Notes: a model not told the origin generated them from the sequence alone. Shown: positions 52,636 through 61,336, counted from the first letter of the stretch. The stretch is 64,000 nucleotides of DNA from Desulfobacca sp. (GCA_020725545.1 DYEV01000022.1:1-64000); one strand, 5' to 3'. Translations and numbers: made by a program.

Positions 52636-52767
52636 TCGGCACCGCCACCCCCCCATCTCCCGCAGCGCCGATCTCCTGATCGGTGGCACCGCCACCTCCC
52701 CATCTCCCGTAGCGCCGATCTCCCCATCGGCATCCGGCAGGCACAGACCTCCAGGTCTGTGCCTGCC
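52636..52767. repeat. Cluster of TCC-centre palindromes after the ABC permease
   Basis: Three palindromes with different stems: GCCGATC-TCCT-GATCGGT (52667-52684), a weaker GCCGAT...ATCGGC (52714-52731) and a 32-bp one at 52736-52767 with perfect 15-bp arms (GGCAGGCACAGACCT and its complement) around CC. The tandem spacers contain the recurring CACCGCCACC and CCCATCTCCCG. It begins at the permease stop codon. Confidence 0.85.
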
Positions 52768-52881
52768 TATCTCTATGTCAACCTTGCTATGCGTAAGGCC
52801 AAGCCCCGAAGCCCGGCCCCCAGTCCCTGGTGTGTTATGTTATTTTTATCATCCCAAGGTGACACCTTAACCAACAACATT

Positions 52882-52952
52882 GGCGGTTGGGGGGGAGAGG
52901 GCCGGGTGTTCTGCTCCAAGGCCTCCTCTCAAAGCACTTTTGCAAAAACTGG
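52882..52952. repeat. Dispersed repeat, copy F (degenerate)
   Basis: GGCGGTTGGGGGGGAGAGG at the left and CTCAAAGCACTTTTGCAAAA at the right match the ends of copies B and D, with a shorter middle. No gene lies in 52636-53156. Confidence 0.6.
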
Positions 52953-53156
52953 CAAGCTCCCTGATGGCGGGAACTGCGGTGCAGGCTGGCAGCTGCCGGG
53001 AAGCCAAGGATTTTTCTTATCCCTCGTCCTTCTTCCCTTTTGCCTAAATAAAAAGATGCGTCTGGAGGTTTGAGATCAGGAAGAAAATGGCGGGCACTCC
53101 TGGCGGGCGGCCGGCGCCGCCCCGCCAGGGAGCGGTTCAAAGGCGAGTTAGTCGCG

Positions 53157-54035
53157 CTATTTTCTCCTCAGACCGACCCCCACCAGACCCAGGAGGGCAC
53201 TGCCCAGGAGCACCACAGTGCCCGGCAGGGGTGTGATGATAATCACATCATTGCTGCACCGGGCCGTGGCCCAGAGGTATTCCCAATTTCCCAAGGCCAT
53301 AATCCCTGGGAAGGTAATGGTGATGAGGTAATCGGGAATATTGTTGTTGAAATTGAGGGTTGGATCATTCACCACCCAGCTCAAATTGCCCAGGAACGCC
53401 ACGTCGTAATCTACCATGTTGGTTTCCACCGGGGCCAGTTCGGAGCCGGCCGGAGCGCTATCCGCCTTATAGGCGCCGCCATAGCGGAGGCCGGCGATGG
53501 GATTGGCGTGGGTAAAGCTGGTCTCCCAGGTGAAGACCGGGCCCAGGAAGGCATTATTGACGCCCCCACCCGGCTGGCCAGGGGTGCCAGCCGCGTAGGC
53601 CTGCATGTTGAGGCCATACTCAAAACGGCTCACCGCGCCTAGGAAGTGTCACAGGGTATAGCCGTCGTAGGCGGCCGTTCCCAAAGAGGCATTAATGGCG
53701 ATATCTGCCACGCCCCAGTTCTTACCGCCCACCAGCCAGCCGCCAGGCTGGTTGTTGGTCCAGATCTGGATGGTGAAAGGCGCTACGCCGGGAGCCGAAA
53801 CGGTCATCTTATCCGTGGCAAAGCGATTGCCGATAACATCATAAAAGACGCCGGTCCCGGCATAGTTATTGCCCGGCACCTGCCCGGAAGCCCAGGCTTC
53901 CACCGCGGTATAGCCCGGCACCGTGGGCTGCGACGGCTCGCCCGGATAACTGGGCCCGATGTCTATGGCCGTCCCGGCCCAGGCGCCGGTCGCCACCAGC
54001 ACCAGAGACAGAAAAAACAGCAGTGTTTTTTTCAT
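53157..54035 (-). pseudogene. PEP-CTERM-type surface protein gene with in-frame TGA
   Basis: A reading frame of 292 codons interrupted by one TGA at 53649-53651. The N-terminal part has a signal peptide (KKTLLFFLSLVLVATGAWA); the C-terminal part ends in a PEP-CTERM-like sorting signal (TPLPGTVVLLGSALLGLVGV, then GLRRK). Upstream and downstream stretches are in the same frame, TAT-ACC-CTG-TGA-CAC-TTC, so no frameshift is needed. A TGG-to-TGA change (Trp) is the simplest explanation, making it a recent pseudogene. Selenocysteine or readthrough is possible but no convincing SECIS hairpin was seen just after the TGA. ATG 54035 follows AAGGGAGAAGGATCG. Confidence 0.8.
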
Positions 54036-54938
54036 CGATCCTTCTCCCTTTATTTTTGCGCCATAACTTTGGTTCCGCCCCCTTTTGCCAGCGCACCGGG
54101 GATTGCAGCAGTCGGGGGCCAACCGCCTGTCTCACCTTAACTTTCTCTTGCCAAAACCAAAAAACTCTTTCGCAATTAAAGTAATGCAATAAACATGCCG
54201 ACAACAACAAATTGTCATTGCTTCTCTGCCGGCAACCCAGACAACGTATTGATTATTCATGTAAATATGATATTTAAAAAATTCGCTCCTAAGATTGCCT
54301 GCCAACCCGTGATTTGTCGGCGGCAGCTCGCCACAGGAAAATTTCTTTGGAATAACAAGAGATAGATTACAAGTTGTTGCGGCTTGCGGGCGGCGTGGCT
54401 GGACCTCGCCCCAGTGGGCGAACAACGCCTGTGCCAATTTTTGTGCAAAATACTGAACGCGTTGTTCAGAATTCTAAACATTGCAGGAAACAGTAGTCTG
54501 GCCGCCAAGCGCTGACCCAGCCACGCCTTCGGCTGCTTGCTCTGTTCCGACTGTTAACCAATATCTTGACGGGGCTGAGGCTCAGGTCAATGCTTGGGAA
54601 AGAAGATCGGTGGCCCAGGCGTGCCGCCCGTTCAAAAGGACACCGGCTGGCAAGCCTCTGCCGCCATTATCTTTGTTTCGATTAAAGCAAGCACTTTTTT
54701 GTCATGCTGAGCGCCGCGCCGCATCTAACCTAACAGAAGAGATCCGGCGGCGCCGGCCGCGGCTCAGGATGGCAAGAACTTGTTGCAAAACCCGCCCCCG
54801 TATATGAATGACCGCCGACTGACAAAAAATTGCCGGTAAATTCCTTAATTTCCTCTCCCCTGGAGAGGGAGAGGACTGAGGTGAGGGGGGCAAAAGCTTG
54901 GAATGAAAGGCAACTCCTGGTGGCAATATCGTTGGGGT
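54036..54938. other. 900-bp region without a credible gene
   Basis: AT-richer upstream part (54130-54480), probably promoter and decayed sequence for the surface-protein gene, then repeats. The short ORFs here lack ribosome binding sites and known motifs. The repeat sequences at 54701-54773 and 54776-54890 are listed separately. Confidence 0.5.
54701..54890. repeat. Two adjoining dispersed repeats
   Basis: 54701-54773 has imperfect inverted ends, GTCATGCTGAGC and GCTCAGGATGGC, around CATCTAACCTAACAG; a relative with the same CATCCTGAGC and GGATCTAACC text is at 32884-32955. From 54776, GAACTTGTTGCAAAACCC and AAAAAATTGCCGGTAAATTC resemble the left part of the element at 41497, followed by CCTCTCCCCTGGAGAGGGAG and GAGGTGAGGGGG. 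Confidence 0.7.
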
Positions 54939-55625
54939 TCAAGCCGGCAGCCGCCGCAACCCCGCAGCGAGTGCCTGCAAACCTTTCTTGTCCAGCAGGG
55001 TGATCTTGGGGCCGCTACTCTCGATAAAGCCCTCTTTGGCGAAACGGGAGAGCAGACGGGACAGGGTCTCCGGGGTGGTACCCAGAAGGTTGGCCAGTTG
55101 GGTTTTGGGAATGTCCAGGTCGAACTCCAGGGAGCCCTTCTGGTCCGCGGTGTAGAGAAGATAGGCGGCCAGTCGGGCTGGGACCTCTTTTAACGACAGG
55201 TCCTCCACCAGGGCCGCCAACTGCCGCAGCCGCCGGGACAGCACCGCCAACATGTTCAGGGCCAGCGACGGCTGGCGCCGGATCAACTCGATAAAACCGA
55301 CCCGTGGGATGAACCACAGACGGCTCTCCTCCAGGGCCTCGGCATTGGCCGGATAGCATTGCCCGGCAAAGACCGGCACCTCGGCAAAAGGTTCGCCAGG
55401 TCCGAAGATATGCAGAATCTGCTCCTTGCCGTCGCGGGAGAGCTTGTAGATCTTGACCTTGCCGAAGCCCACCACATAAAAACCCTTGCCCTCCTCCCCT
55501 TCCCGGAAAATCGTCTGACCGCGGCGGAAGGTTTTCTCCACCACAATGCTGGCCAACTCCTGGAGCTGCTCCGCCGTCAGGCCGCGGAACAGCGCCATGT
55601 CTTGAATCTGGGCAATGGTCGCCAT
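54939..55625 (-). CDS. Crp/Fnr-family regulator, HcpR-like
   Basis: A 228-residue regulator with a Crp effector domain (MALFRGLTAEQLQEL, IFREGEEGKGFYVVGFGKVK, LHIFGPGEPFAEVPVF) and a winged-helix domain (LDIPKTQLANLLGTTPETLS, then RLLSRFAKEGFI). The N-terminal Cys set of FNR is missing, as in HcpR-type regulators of nitrosative stress. It diverges from hcp, with two FNR-like boxes in between (55658-55673 and 55795-55810). ATG 55625 (MATIAQIQD) is chosen over a longer frame that would start within one of the boxes' upstream sequence. Confidence 0.88.
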   Translation of the reverse strand: MATIAQIQDMALFRGLTAEQLQELASIVVEKTFRRGQTIFREGEEGKGFYVVGFGKVKIYKLSRDGKEQILHIFGPGEPFAEVPVFAGQCYPANAEALEESRLWFIPRVGFIELIRRQPSLALNMLAVLSRRLRQLAALVEDLSLKEVPARLAAYLLYTADQKGSLEFDLDIPKTQLANLLGTTPETLSRLLSRFAKEGFIESSGPKITLLDKKGLQALAAGLRRLPA

Positions 55626-55657
55626 AGGTTCATCTCTACCAGAAAAATCTACCCCAT

Positions 55658-55673
55658 CTTGATCAAAATCAAG
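55658..55673. promoter_or_regulatory. FNR-like box 1 (regulator promoter)
   Basis: CTTGATCAAAATCAAG, an exact inverted repeat of CTTGAT with 4-bp spacer, matches the TTGAT-N4-ATCAA FNR/HcpR consensus. It lies 33 bp upstream of the regulator start, so it probably serves autoregulation. Confidence 0.85.
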
Positions 55674-55794
55674 CCAGCATGCCAAGCTCGGGGCTATCTT
55701 ATGATAAAAGATGCGTGGCAGGCGTCAGCGCCGCAGAGCTCCCGAACGCCTCGGCGTTTGGTCAGGCCAATTAGGCAAGAAAAAATTTCCTCAA

Positions 55795-55810
55795 CTTGAT
55801 CTAAATCAAG
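55795..55810. promoter_or_regulatory. FNR-like box 2 (hcp promoter)
   Basis: CTTGATCTAAATCAAG, again a perfect CTTGAT inverted repeat with 4-bp spacer. It lies 83 bp upstream of the hcp ATG. With box 1 it shows that the divergent gap is controlled by a Crp/Fnr-family protein, presumably the neighbouring HcpR-like regulator. Confidence 0.85.
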
Positions 55811-55893
55811 GTGTTCTGTGCCAAGGGGTCGTATCTTCAAGGCAACAACGATGGATAATCTCAGTCAACCCCAACCCCACAGGAGGAGTCACC

Positions 55894-57522
55894 ATGTTTT
55901 GTTATCAATGTGAACAGACCGCCAAAGGCCAGGGCTGCACCGTCCAGGGTGTCTGCGGCAAGAACCCCGACGTCGCCGCCCTTCAGGACCTGTTGGTCTA
56001 TGCCCTCATCGGCCTCTCCCAAGTCGCGGTGGCAGGCCGCCAGGTGGGCGTCAGCGATAAAGACGTGAACGTCTTTACCCTGCAAGCCCTCTTTGCCACC
56101 CTCACCAACGTGGATTTTGACCCCAGCCGCTTCGTCAGCTGGATCAACGATACCGTCAAACACCGGGAAGCCTTAAAGGTCAAGGTCAAGGCCGGCGGCG
56201 GCAACGTTGCTATTCCCAGCCCCGCCGCCACCTTAACCCCGGCTCCGACGCTCGCGGGCCTGATCGCCCAAGGCGAACAGTTGGGCATCAAGACCTTTCC
56301 GGCCCCGGATGCCGATGCCCTGTCCTTGAAACACATCATCCTCTTCGGCGCCAAAGGGGTGGCCGCCTATGCCGACCACGCCCAGATTTTAGGCCAGGAA
56401 GATGAAAAAGTCTATGCCTTTATTCATGAAGCCTTGGCCGCCATGCTGAATCCCGACCTGGGCGTCTCCGACCTCATCCCCATGGCCATGAAGTGCGGCG
56501 AAATGAACCTGCGGGCCATGGAACTGTTGGATGCCGGCAACACCGGCCGCTATGGCAACCCGGTACCCACCAAAGTCCCTCTGGGGGCCAAAAAGGGCAA
56601 GGCCATCCTGGTCTCCGGCCACGATCTGGCCGATATGGAAATGATCCTGAAACAGACCGCAGGCAAAGGCATCTATGTCTATACCCACGGCGAGATGCTC
56701 CCCTGCCACGGCTACCCGGAGCTGAAGAAATATCCCCATTTCTATGGCCACTTCGGCACCGCCTGGCAGAACCAGATCAAGGAATTCCCCAACTTCCCGG
56801 GCGCCATCATCATGACCACCAACTGTATCCAGCGGCCGGCCGATTCCTATAAAGACCGCATCTTTACCACCGGCCTAGTGGGTTGGCCGGGCGTCAAACA
56901 CATCGCCGACAAGGATTTCACCCCGGCCATCGAGAAGGCGTTGGAACTGCCCGGCTTCCCCGCCGACACCAACGGCCGCTTTGTCATGACCGGCTTTGCC
57001 CGCAACGCCGTCCTGGGCGTGGCCGGTGCCGTCATCGACGCGGTGAAGAACAAACAGATCCGCCACTTCTTCCTGGTGGGCGGCTGCGACGGCGCCAAAC
57101 CGGTCCGCAACTACTACACCGAATTCGTCGAAAAGGCTCCCAAAGATACGGTCATCCTGACCCTGGCCTGCGGCAAGTTCAAGTTCTTTGACAAACAACT
57201 GGGCGACATCGGCGGCATCCCCCGCCTCCTGGACGTGGGGCAGTGCAACGACGCCTACTCCGCCATCCAGATCGCCGTGGCCCTGGCCAACGCCTTCGGA
57301 GTCGGCGTCAACGACCTGCCCCTGTCTCTCATCCTCTCCTGGTACGAGCAAAAGGCGGTGGCCATCCTGCTGACGCTGCTTTACCTTGGTATCAAGAACA
57401 TCCGCCTGGGCCCCAGCCTGCCGGCCTTTGTGACGCCCAACGTCCTGGATTTCCTGGTGAAGAATTTTGACATTAAACCCATCACCACGGCGGCAGAAGA
57501 CCTAAAGGCGATTTTAGGATAA
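55894..57522 (+). CDS. hcp: Hybrid cluster protein (hydroxylamine reductase)
   Basis: A 542-residue Hcp. N-terminal C3-x2-C6-x8-C15-x5-C21 (MFCYQCEQTAKGQGCTVQGV, then C21) binds the cubane cluster in the class found in strict anaerobes. Hybrid-cluster ligands lie in THGEMLPCHGYPEL, TTNCIQRP, GGCDGAKPVRNYY, LACGKFKF and QCNDAYSAIQIA. Hcp reduces nitric oxide or hydroxylamine and protects against nitrosative stress. ATG 55894 follows AGGAGGAGTCACC. It heads an operon with an HD/zinc gene and a ferredoxin gene; the box at 55795 marks its promoter. Confidence 0.97.
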   Translation: MFCYQCEQTAKGQGCTVQGVCGKNPDVAALQDLLVYALIGLSQVAVAGRQVGVSDKDVNVFTLQALFATLTNVDFDPSRFVSWINDTVKHREALKVKVKAGGGNVAIPSPAATLTPAPTLAGLIAQGEQLGIKTFPAPDADALSLKHIILFGAKGVAAYADHAQILGQEDEKVYAFIHEALAAMLNPDLGVSDLIPMAMKCGEMNLRAMELLDAGNTGRYGNPVPTKVPLGAKKGKAILVSGHDLADMEMILKQTAGKGIYVYTHGEMLPCHGYPELKKYPHFYGHFGTAWQNQIKEFPNFPGAIIMTTNCIQRPADSYKDRIFTTGLVGWPGVKHIADKDFTPAIEKALELPGFPADTNGRFVMTGFARNAVLGVAGAVIDAVKNKQIRHFFLVGGCDGAKPVRNYYTEFVEKAPKDTVILTLACGKFKFFDKQLGDIGGIPRLLDVGQCNDAYSAIQIAVALANAFGVGVNDLPLSLILSWYEQKAVAILLTLLYLGIKNIRLGPSLPAFVTPNVLDFLVKNFDIKPITTAAEDLKAILG

Positions 57523-57690
57523 GTGGTCAGTGGGCAGAGGTCAGTGGTTCGCAGGAACCTCCTTCCTCCATCCCTGGCAACACCAATCGGCTGGAAAGAG
57601 GATCAGACCCTGGCCTCTGGCCCCTCTGACGGATATTGGAACTTTTCTGCAATCTGTTGGCTTCACTGTAAATTCATGAGGAGAAATACC

Positions 57691-58392
57691 ATGCAATGCC
57701 CCGGACAAGACACCCGCTACTGGAAGCCGGGGGCTGTCTTTGAAACCACCTGCCCCAAATGCGGCGGCGAAATGGAATTTTTTAAGGACGAAGCCAGCCG
57801 GCGCTGCAAAAAATGCGGCGAACGGATGCTCAACCCGAACATGGACTTTGGCTGCGCTGCCTACTGTAAGTATGCGGAACAATGCTTCGGCTCGCTGCCG
57901 GCGGAACTCTTGGCCGGTCGGGAAGACCTGTTCAAAGACCGGGTGGCCATCGCGGTGAAGCGTTATTACGGCCGGGATTTCAAACGCATCGGCCGGGCCA
58001 CCCGGGTAGCCCGCCATGCCGAGGCCATCGGCAAGGCGGAACGGGGCAATCTGGCGGTCATCCTCACCGCCGCCTATCTCCACGAAGTGGATGACGCCGA
58101 GGCCCCTGACCGGCCCACGGCCCGGCGTCTCTTGGCGGAGCTGTTGGCCCCGCCCCCCTTGATTGAAGAAGTGTGCGGCTTGTTGGCTGACGCTGGTGCG
58201 GATGGAGACCTGAATATACAGATCTTTCGGGATGCCAAGCAATTGGCGGAGCTGGAGGAGCTCTATAAAGAAAAACCCTTGACGGTTGCGGAGCTGGACG
58301 CCCTGGTGGCAGCCCAGTTCCGCACGGCCGGTGGCCGGGAAGTGGCCGCCAAAGAACTGCGCAAATGCTGTCTGGCCCCGCCGACAGCCTAA
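57691..58392 (+). CDS. Zinc-ribbon and HD-like protein of the hcp cluster
   Basis: A 233-residue protein starting MQCPGQDTRYWKPG. The N-terminal part has Cys pairs CPKC, CKKC and DFGCAAYCKYAEQCFG, that is at least eight Cys for metal binding. The middle holds an HD-like helix pattern (RHAEAIGKAE, AAYLHEVDDAEAPDR), in which H and HEVDD could be a degenerate phosphohydrolase site. ATG 57691 follows ATGAGGAGAAATACC. It is 168 bp after hcp and 15 bp before the ferredoxin gene. Its role, perhaps cluster insertion or signal hydrolysis, is unknown. Confidence 0.75.
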   Translation: MQCPGQDTRYWKPGAVFETTCPKCGGEMEFFKDEASRRCKKCGERMLNPNMDFGCAAYCKYAEQCFGSLPAELLAGREDLFKDRVAIAVKRYYGRDFKRIGRATRVARHAEAIGKAERGNLAVILTAAYLHEVDDAEAPDRPTARRLLAELLAPPPLIEEVCGLLADAGADGDLNIQIFRDAKQLAELEELYKEKPLTVAELDALVAAQFRTAGGREVAAKELRKCCLAPPTA

Positions 58393-58407
58393 CCATGGAG
58401 AATTATC

Positions 58408-59157
58408 ATGAAAGTCATGAGAAAAATTATCGAGATTGATCAAGACCTGTGTGACGGCTGCGGCCAATGCGTGCCGTCCTGCGCCGAGGGGGCCATCCAG
58501 ATCGTGGATGGCAAGGCCCGTTTGGTCGCCGAGAAATACTGCGACGGCCTGGGCGCCTGCCTGGGCGACTGCCCCACCGGCGCCCTAAAGATCGTGGAGC
58601 GGGAGGCCGAGGATTTTGACGAACACGCCGTAGAGGAATACCTCAAAACCCTGGCCACCACAACCCCCCAACCGGCCCCGACCTTGGCCTGCGGCTGCCC
58701 TTCGGCCCAGGTGCAGACCTTTGGCCCTGCAGCCATGGGCGTCTGCAAATCCTTGGAACCCAAAGACCGGCTCTCGGCCCTGACCCACTGGCCTGTGAAG
58801 ATCAAATTGGTGCCGCCCACCGCGCCCTTTTTGCAACATGCCGATCTCTTGGTATTGGCCGATTGCGGGCCCATCGCCTACCCGACTGTCCATACGGACC
58901 TCATGCCCAGCAAAGTGGTCCTTATCGGCTGCCCCAAATTCGACAACGTGCCGGAGTACATCGCCAAGTTTGCCGAAATCTTTCAAAAGGCGGACATCAA
59001 AAGCGTCACCACCGTCATCATGGAAGTGCCCTGCTGCGCCGGTCTGGCCTATATTGTGGAACAGGGCATGGTCAAAGCCGGGAAGCGGATCCCCCATGAA
59101 CAGGTGGTCATCAGCACCCAGGGCGAGATCTTGGCCCGGGAGAAGCTGGCGGCCTGA
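58408..59157 (+). CDS. Ferredoxin-domain protein of the hcp cluster
   Basis: A 249-residue protein. An N-terminal two-cluster ferredoxin domain (CDGCGQCVPSCAEGAIQI and CDGLGACLGDCPTGAL) is followed by a linker with CGCPSAQ and a larger domain with VLADCGPIAYPT, LIGCPKFDNVPEYI and VIMEVPCCAGLAYI. Ferredoxins of this kind (FrdX-like) are known members of the HcpR regulon and may feed electrons to Hcp. ATG 58408 follows CATGGAGAATTATC. Confidence 0.88.
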   Translation: MKVMRKIIEIDQDLCDGCGQCVPSCAEGAIQIVDGKARLVAEKYCDGLGACLGDCPTGALKIVEREAEDFDEHAVEEYLKTLATTTPQPAPTLACGCPSAQVQTFGPAAMGVCKSLEPKDRLSALTHWPVKIKLVPPTAPFLQHADLLVLADCGPIAYPTVHTDLMPSKVVLIGCPKFDNVPEYIAKFAEIFQKADIKSVTTVIMEVPCCAGLAYIVEQGMVKAGKRIPHEQVVISTQGEILAREKLAA

Positions 59158-59169
59158 AAGACAGGAAAA

Positions 59170-59225
59170 GGGAGAAGGGATAGGGGAATTGGGAAATCGA
59201 TGCCCCCCCTTCTCCCGCTTTTTTT
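59170..59225 (+). terminator. Terminator of the hcp operon
   Basis: GGGAGAAGGG (59170-59179) pairs with CCCTTCTCCC (59207-59216) across a 27-nt loop, followed by GC and seven T residues. It lies just after the ferredoxin gene. Confidence 0.75.
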
Positions 59226-59378
59226 GTTTTTACTACTAGTTGTCCCCAATCCCCCGCCATGCCCATGGGCCGTTCTGAGGGCAGCACAGCTTCCTCTCCT
59301 CCCAGATGGCACTGTCAAATCGCCTTGCTTTGCGATATAATAAAGGGTGAGTTCATTGCGCCATGAAGGAGGAAACCT

Positions 59379-59945
59379 GTGCAAGCCTTGGCTATTTCTG
59401 GATCACCCCGTAAAGAGGGCAATACCTGGCAATTATTGCACGTGGCCCTGGAGGTTCTGGCGGCCGAAGGGCTTGAGACCGAATTTGTGTCGTTGCATAA
59501 CAAGGTCATTCACCCTTGCCTGGCCTGCGGCACCTGTCAGAAAAAACAGAATCAGTGTGTGCAGGAGGATGATTTCCAGGAAATCCTCCCAAAAATGCAC
59601 CTGGCCGATATCCTGTTGGTGGGCTCCCCGGTCTATTTCGGGTCAGCCACACCCAACCTCATGGCCCTGCTGGACCGGGCCGGCTACATCGCCCGCTACG
59701 GCGATAATCGCTTTTTCCGGAAAGTCGGCGCCCCCATCGTGGTGGCCAGACGGGCGGGCGTAAATTTTACCTATGCCCAATTGCTATTCTTTTTTATGAT
59801 CATGGGCATGGTCGTCCCCGGCTCCACCTACTGGCCCATTGCTTACGGCTTAAAACCAGGCGAGGTCCTGCAGGACGCCGAAGGAGTAGAGACCGTTAAG
59901 AACCTGGCCAAAAATCTGGCCTGGGCCGCAAAAAAACTCCGGTAG
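59379..59945 (+). CDS. Iron-sulfur flavoprotein / NADPH-dependent FMN reductase family
   Basis: A 188-residue flavodoxin-fold protein. FMN site LAISGSPRKEGNTWQLL, then CLACGTCQKKQNQC with three to four Cys for a compact [4Fe-4S] site, then DILLVGSPVYFGSATPNLMALLDR. GTG 59379 follows AAGGAGGAAACCT. Such ISF proteins serve in electron transfer and oxidative or nitrosative stress defence in anaerobes. It lies after the hcp operon terminator with its own 150-bp upstream region. Confidence 0.9.
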   Translation: MQALAISGSPRKEGNTWQLLHVALEVLAAEGLETEFVSLHNKVIHPCLACGTCQKKQNQCVQEDDFQEILPKMHLADILLVGSPVYFGSATPNLMALLDRAGYIARYGDNRFFRKVGAPIVVARRAGVNFTYAQLLFFFMIMGMVVPGSTYWPIAYGLKPGEVLQDAEGVETVKNLAKNLAWAAKKLR

Positions 59946-60107
59946 CATTTTCTAAAAAATGTTATACTAATAATTTAAGAAGGTGAAGTCTGGCAATCGG
60001 CAAACTCGGCGGCGCACTTTTTAACGCCCCAAAGTGCGTACCTTTCTTGGCAACCTGTGGGCTCAAGAGTGGCGCAGGATGGTGGTAGGTTTAGTAAAGT
60101 AGGAAGA

Positions 60108-61217
60108 ATGAAGACGTTACCCAGCATTGGTATTAGAGATGCAAAAAGAGAAATAATATTTGTCCAGGGGGGCATGGGTATCGGCATTTCGTTGGCCCCT
60201 TTGGCCCGGGCTGTGGCCCGCCGGGGCGGTATTGGTACCATCTCCAGCGCCGGTCTGGCGGCCATCGTCAGCAAGCGTTTGGGCCGCAAGGTCAATGATC
60301 GGGAAGCGGCGGCCATCGAGGTGGCCGAGGCCAAACAGGGGGGCGGCTGCATTGCCATCAACATCATGGTAGCCTTGCACCAAGCCTTCACCGATTCCAT
60401 TTTGGGAGCCCTGGACGGCGGGGTGGACGCCATCATTCTGGGGGCCGGCCTACCCACCAACCTCCCGGAAGAGCTCGCCACCTCGGAGGTAGCCCTCATC
60501 CCCATCGTCTCTTCGGTCAAGGCCCTGCGTATCATTCAGCGGCGCTGGCTGGAGCGGCTGCAGCGGCCGCCCGACGCCGTCATCCTGGAAGGTCCTCTGG
60601 CCGGCGGCCATTTGGGATTTTCTCCCCAAGATGTGGACAAAGAAGAGTTCCGGCTGGAGAAGCTTTTCGGGCCGGTAAAGGAATTTGCCCAGAAAAACGG
60701 CGATTATCCGGTTATTGTGGCCGGCGGCATCTATTATCATGACGACATCGTCCGCTGGGTCAACGAGTTCGGCGCCGATGGCGTGCAGATGGGCACCCGC
60801 TTCGCTGCCACCTACGAAAGCGGCGCCTCACCGGCCTTCAAGCAGGCCATCCTGGAGTGCAAAAAAGAAGATATCATTGTGGCTAATAAACCAGGTTCAC
60901 CCTGCGGCCTGCCCTTCCGGATCATCAAAACCTCGCCGGGTTATCAGTTGGCCCTCACAAGAACCCGGCCTCCCAAGTGCAACCGGGGGCTGGTCCTGCG
61001 CAAAGACGAGGCTGGCAAGTTTACGGTCTGTTCGGCTAAAGACTCCCACAACAGCTTCTGCATCTGCAATGTCCTGTTGAGCGCCCATGGCTTTACTGAC
61101 AAAGAAGAACCCATTTTTACCATCGGCGGCCGCGGCCACCTGGTGGACCGCATCCTCTCAGTGGATGAGCTGATGGACGAGTTGATCGGATTGAATGGCC
61201 TGCCCGCGGGCGGGTAA
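60108..61217 (+). CDS. NAD(P)H-dependent flavin oxidoreductase, nitronate monooxygenase family
   Basis: A 369-residue FMN TIM-barrel protein of the 2-nitropropane dioxygenase/FabK family. It has FVQGGMGIGISLAPLARAV, GGIGTISSAGL, VDAIILGAGLPTNLPE, VILEGPLAGGHLGFS and VIVAGGIYYHDD, with the FMN phosphate loop GADGVQMGTRFAAT. C-terminal Cys residues (C-x12-C and CSAKDSHNSFCICN) are unusual for classic nitronate monooxygenases and common in anaerobe relatives of unknown substrate. ATG 60108 follows AGGAAG. Confidence 0.88.
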   Translation: MKTLPSIGIRDAKREIIFVQGGMGIGISLAPLARAVARRGGIGTISSAGLAAIVSKRLGRKVNDREAAAIEVAEAKQGGGCIAINIMVALHQAFTDSILGALDGGVDAIILGAGLPTNLPEELATSEVALIPIVSSVKALRIIQRRWLERLQRPPDAVILEGPLAGGHLGFSPQDVDKEEFRLEKLFGPVKEFAQKNGDYPVIVAGGIYYHDDIVRWVNEFGADGVQMGTRFAATYESGASPAFKQAILECKKEDIIVANKPGSPCGLPFRIIKTSPGYQLALTRTRPPKCNRGLVLRKDEAGKFTVCSAKDSHNSFCICNVLLSAHGFTDKEEPIFTIGGRGHLVDRILSVDELMDELIGLNGLPAGG

Positions 61218-61245
61218 GGCAAAAGCAGGGGACTATCTCATGAAA

Positions 61246-61279
61246 AAAACAGGGCGGGCCCGGCGGCTCGCCCTGTTTT
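61246..61279. terminator. Bidirectional intrinsic terminator
   Basis: AAAACAGGGCG (61246-61256) and CGCCCTGTTTT (61269-61279), a perfect 11-bp stem with a 12-nt loop, T run on one side and A run on the other. It lies between the convergent flavin oxidoreductase and metF genes and can serve both. Confidence 0.92.
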
Positions 61280-61336
61280 CGTCTTTTTGCGGCCTTGCTG
61301 CTTATGGCCCGAAGTTCATGCGGCTGGCAGCAGCCC

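Noticed and set aside
51769-52695. 308-residue minus-strand ORF opposite the ABC permease
   Set aside because: Acidic low-complexity translation of the opposite strand of a membrane-protein gene; no start signal or family.
53649-53651. Selenocysteine codon as the main explanation
   Set aside because: No convincing SECIS hairpin directly downstream and a secreted PEP-CTERM protein is an unlikely selenoprotein; a nonsense change from Trp is simpler.
54132-54807. Short ORFs in the 900-bp gap
   Set aside because: No ribosome binding sites or domains; partly made of repeat sequence.
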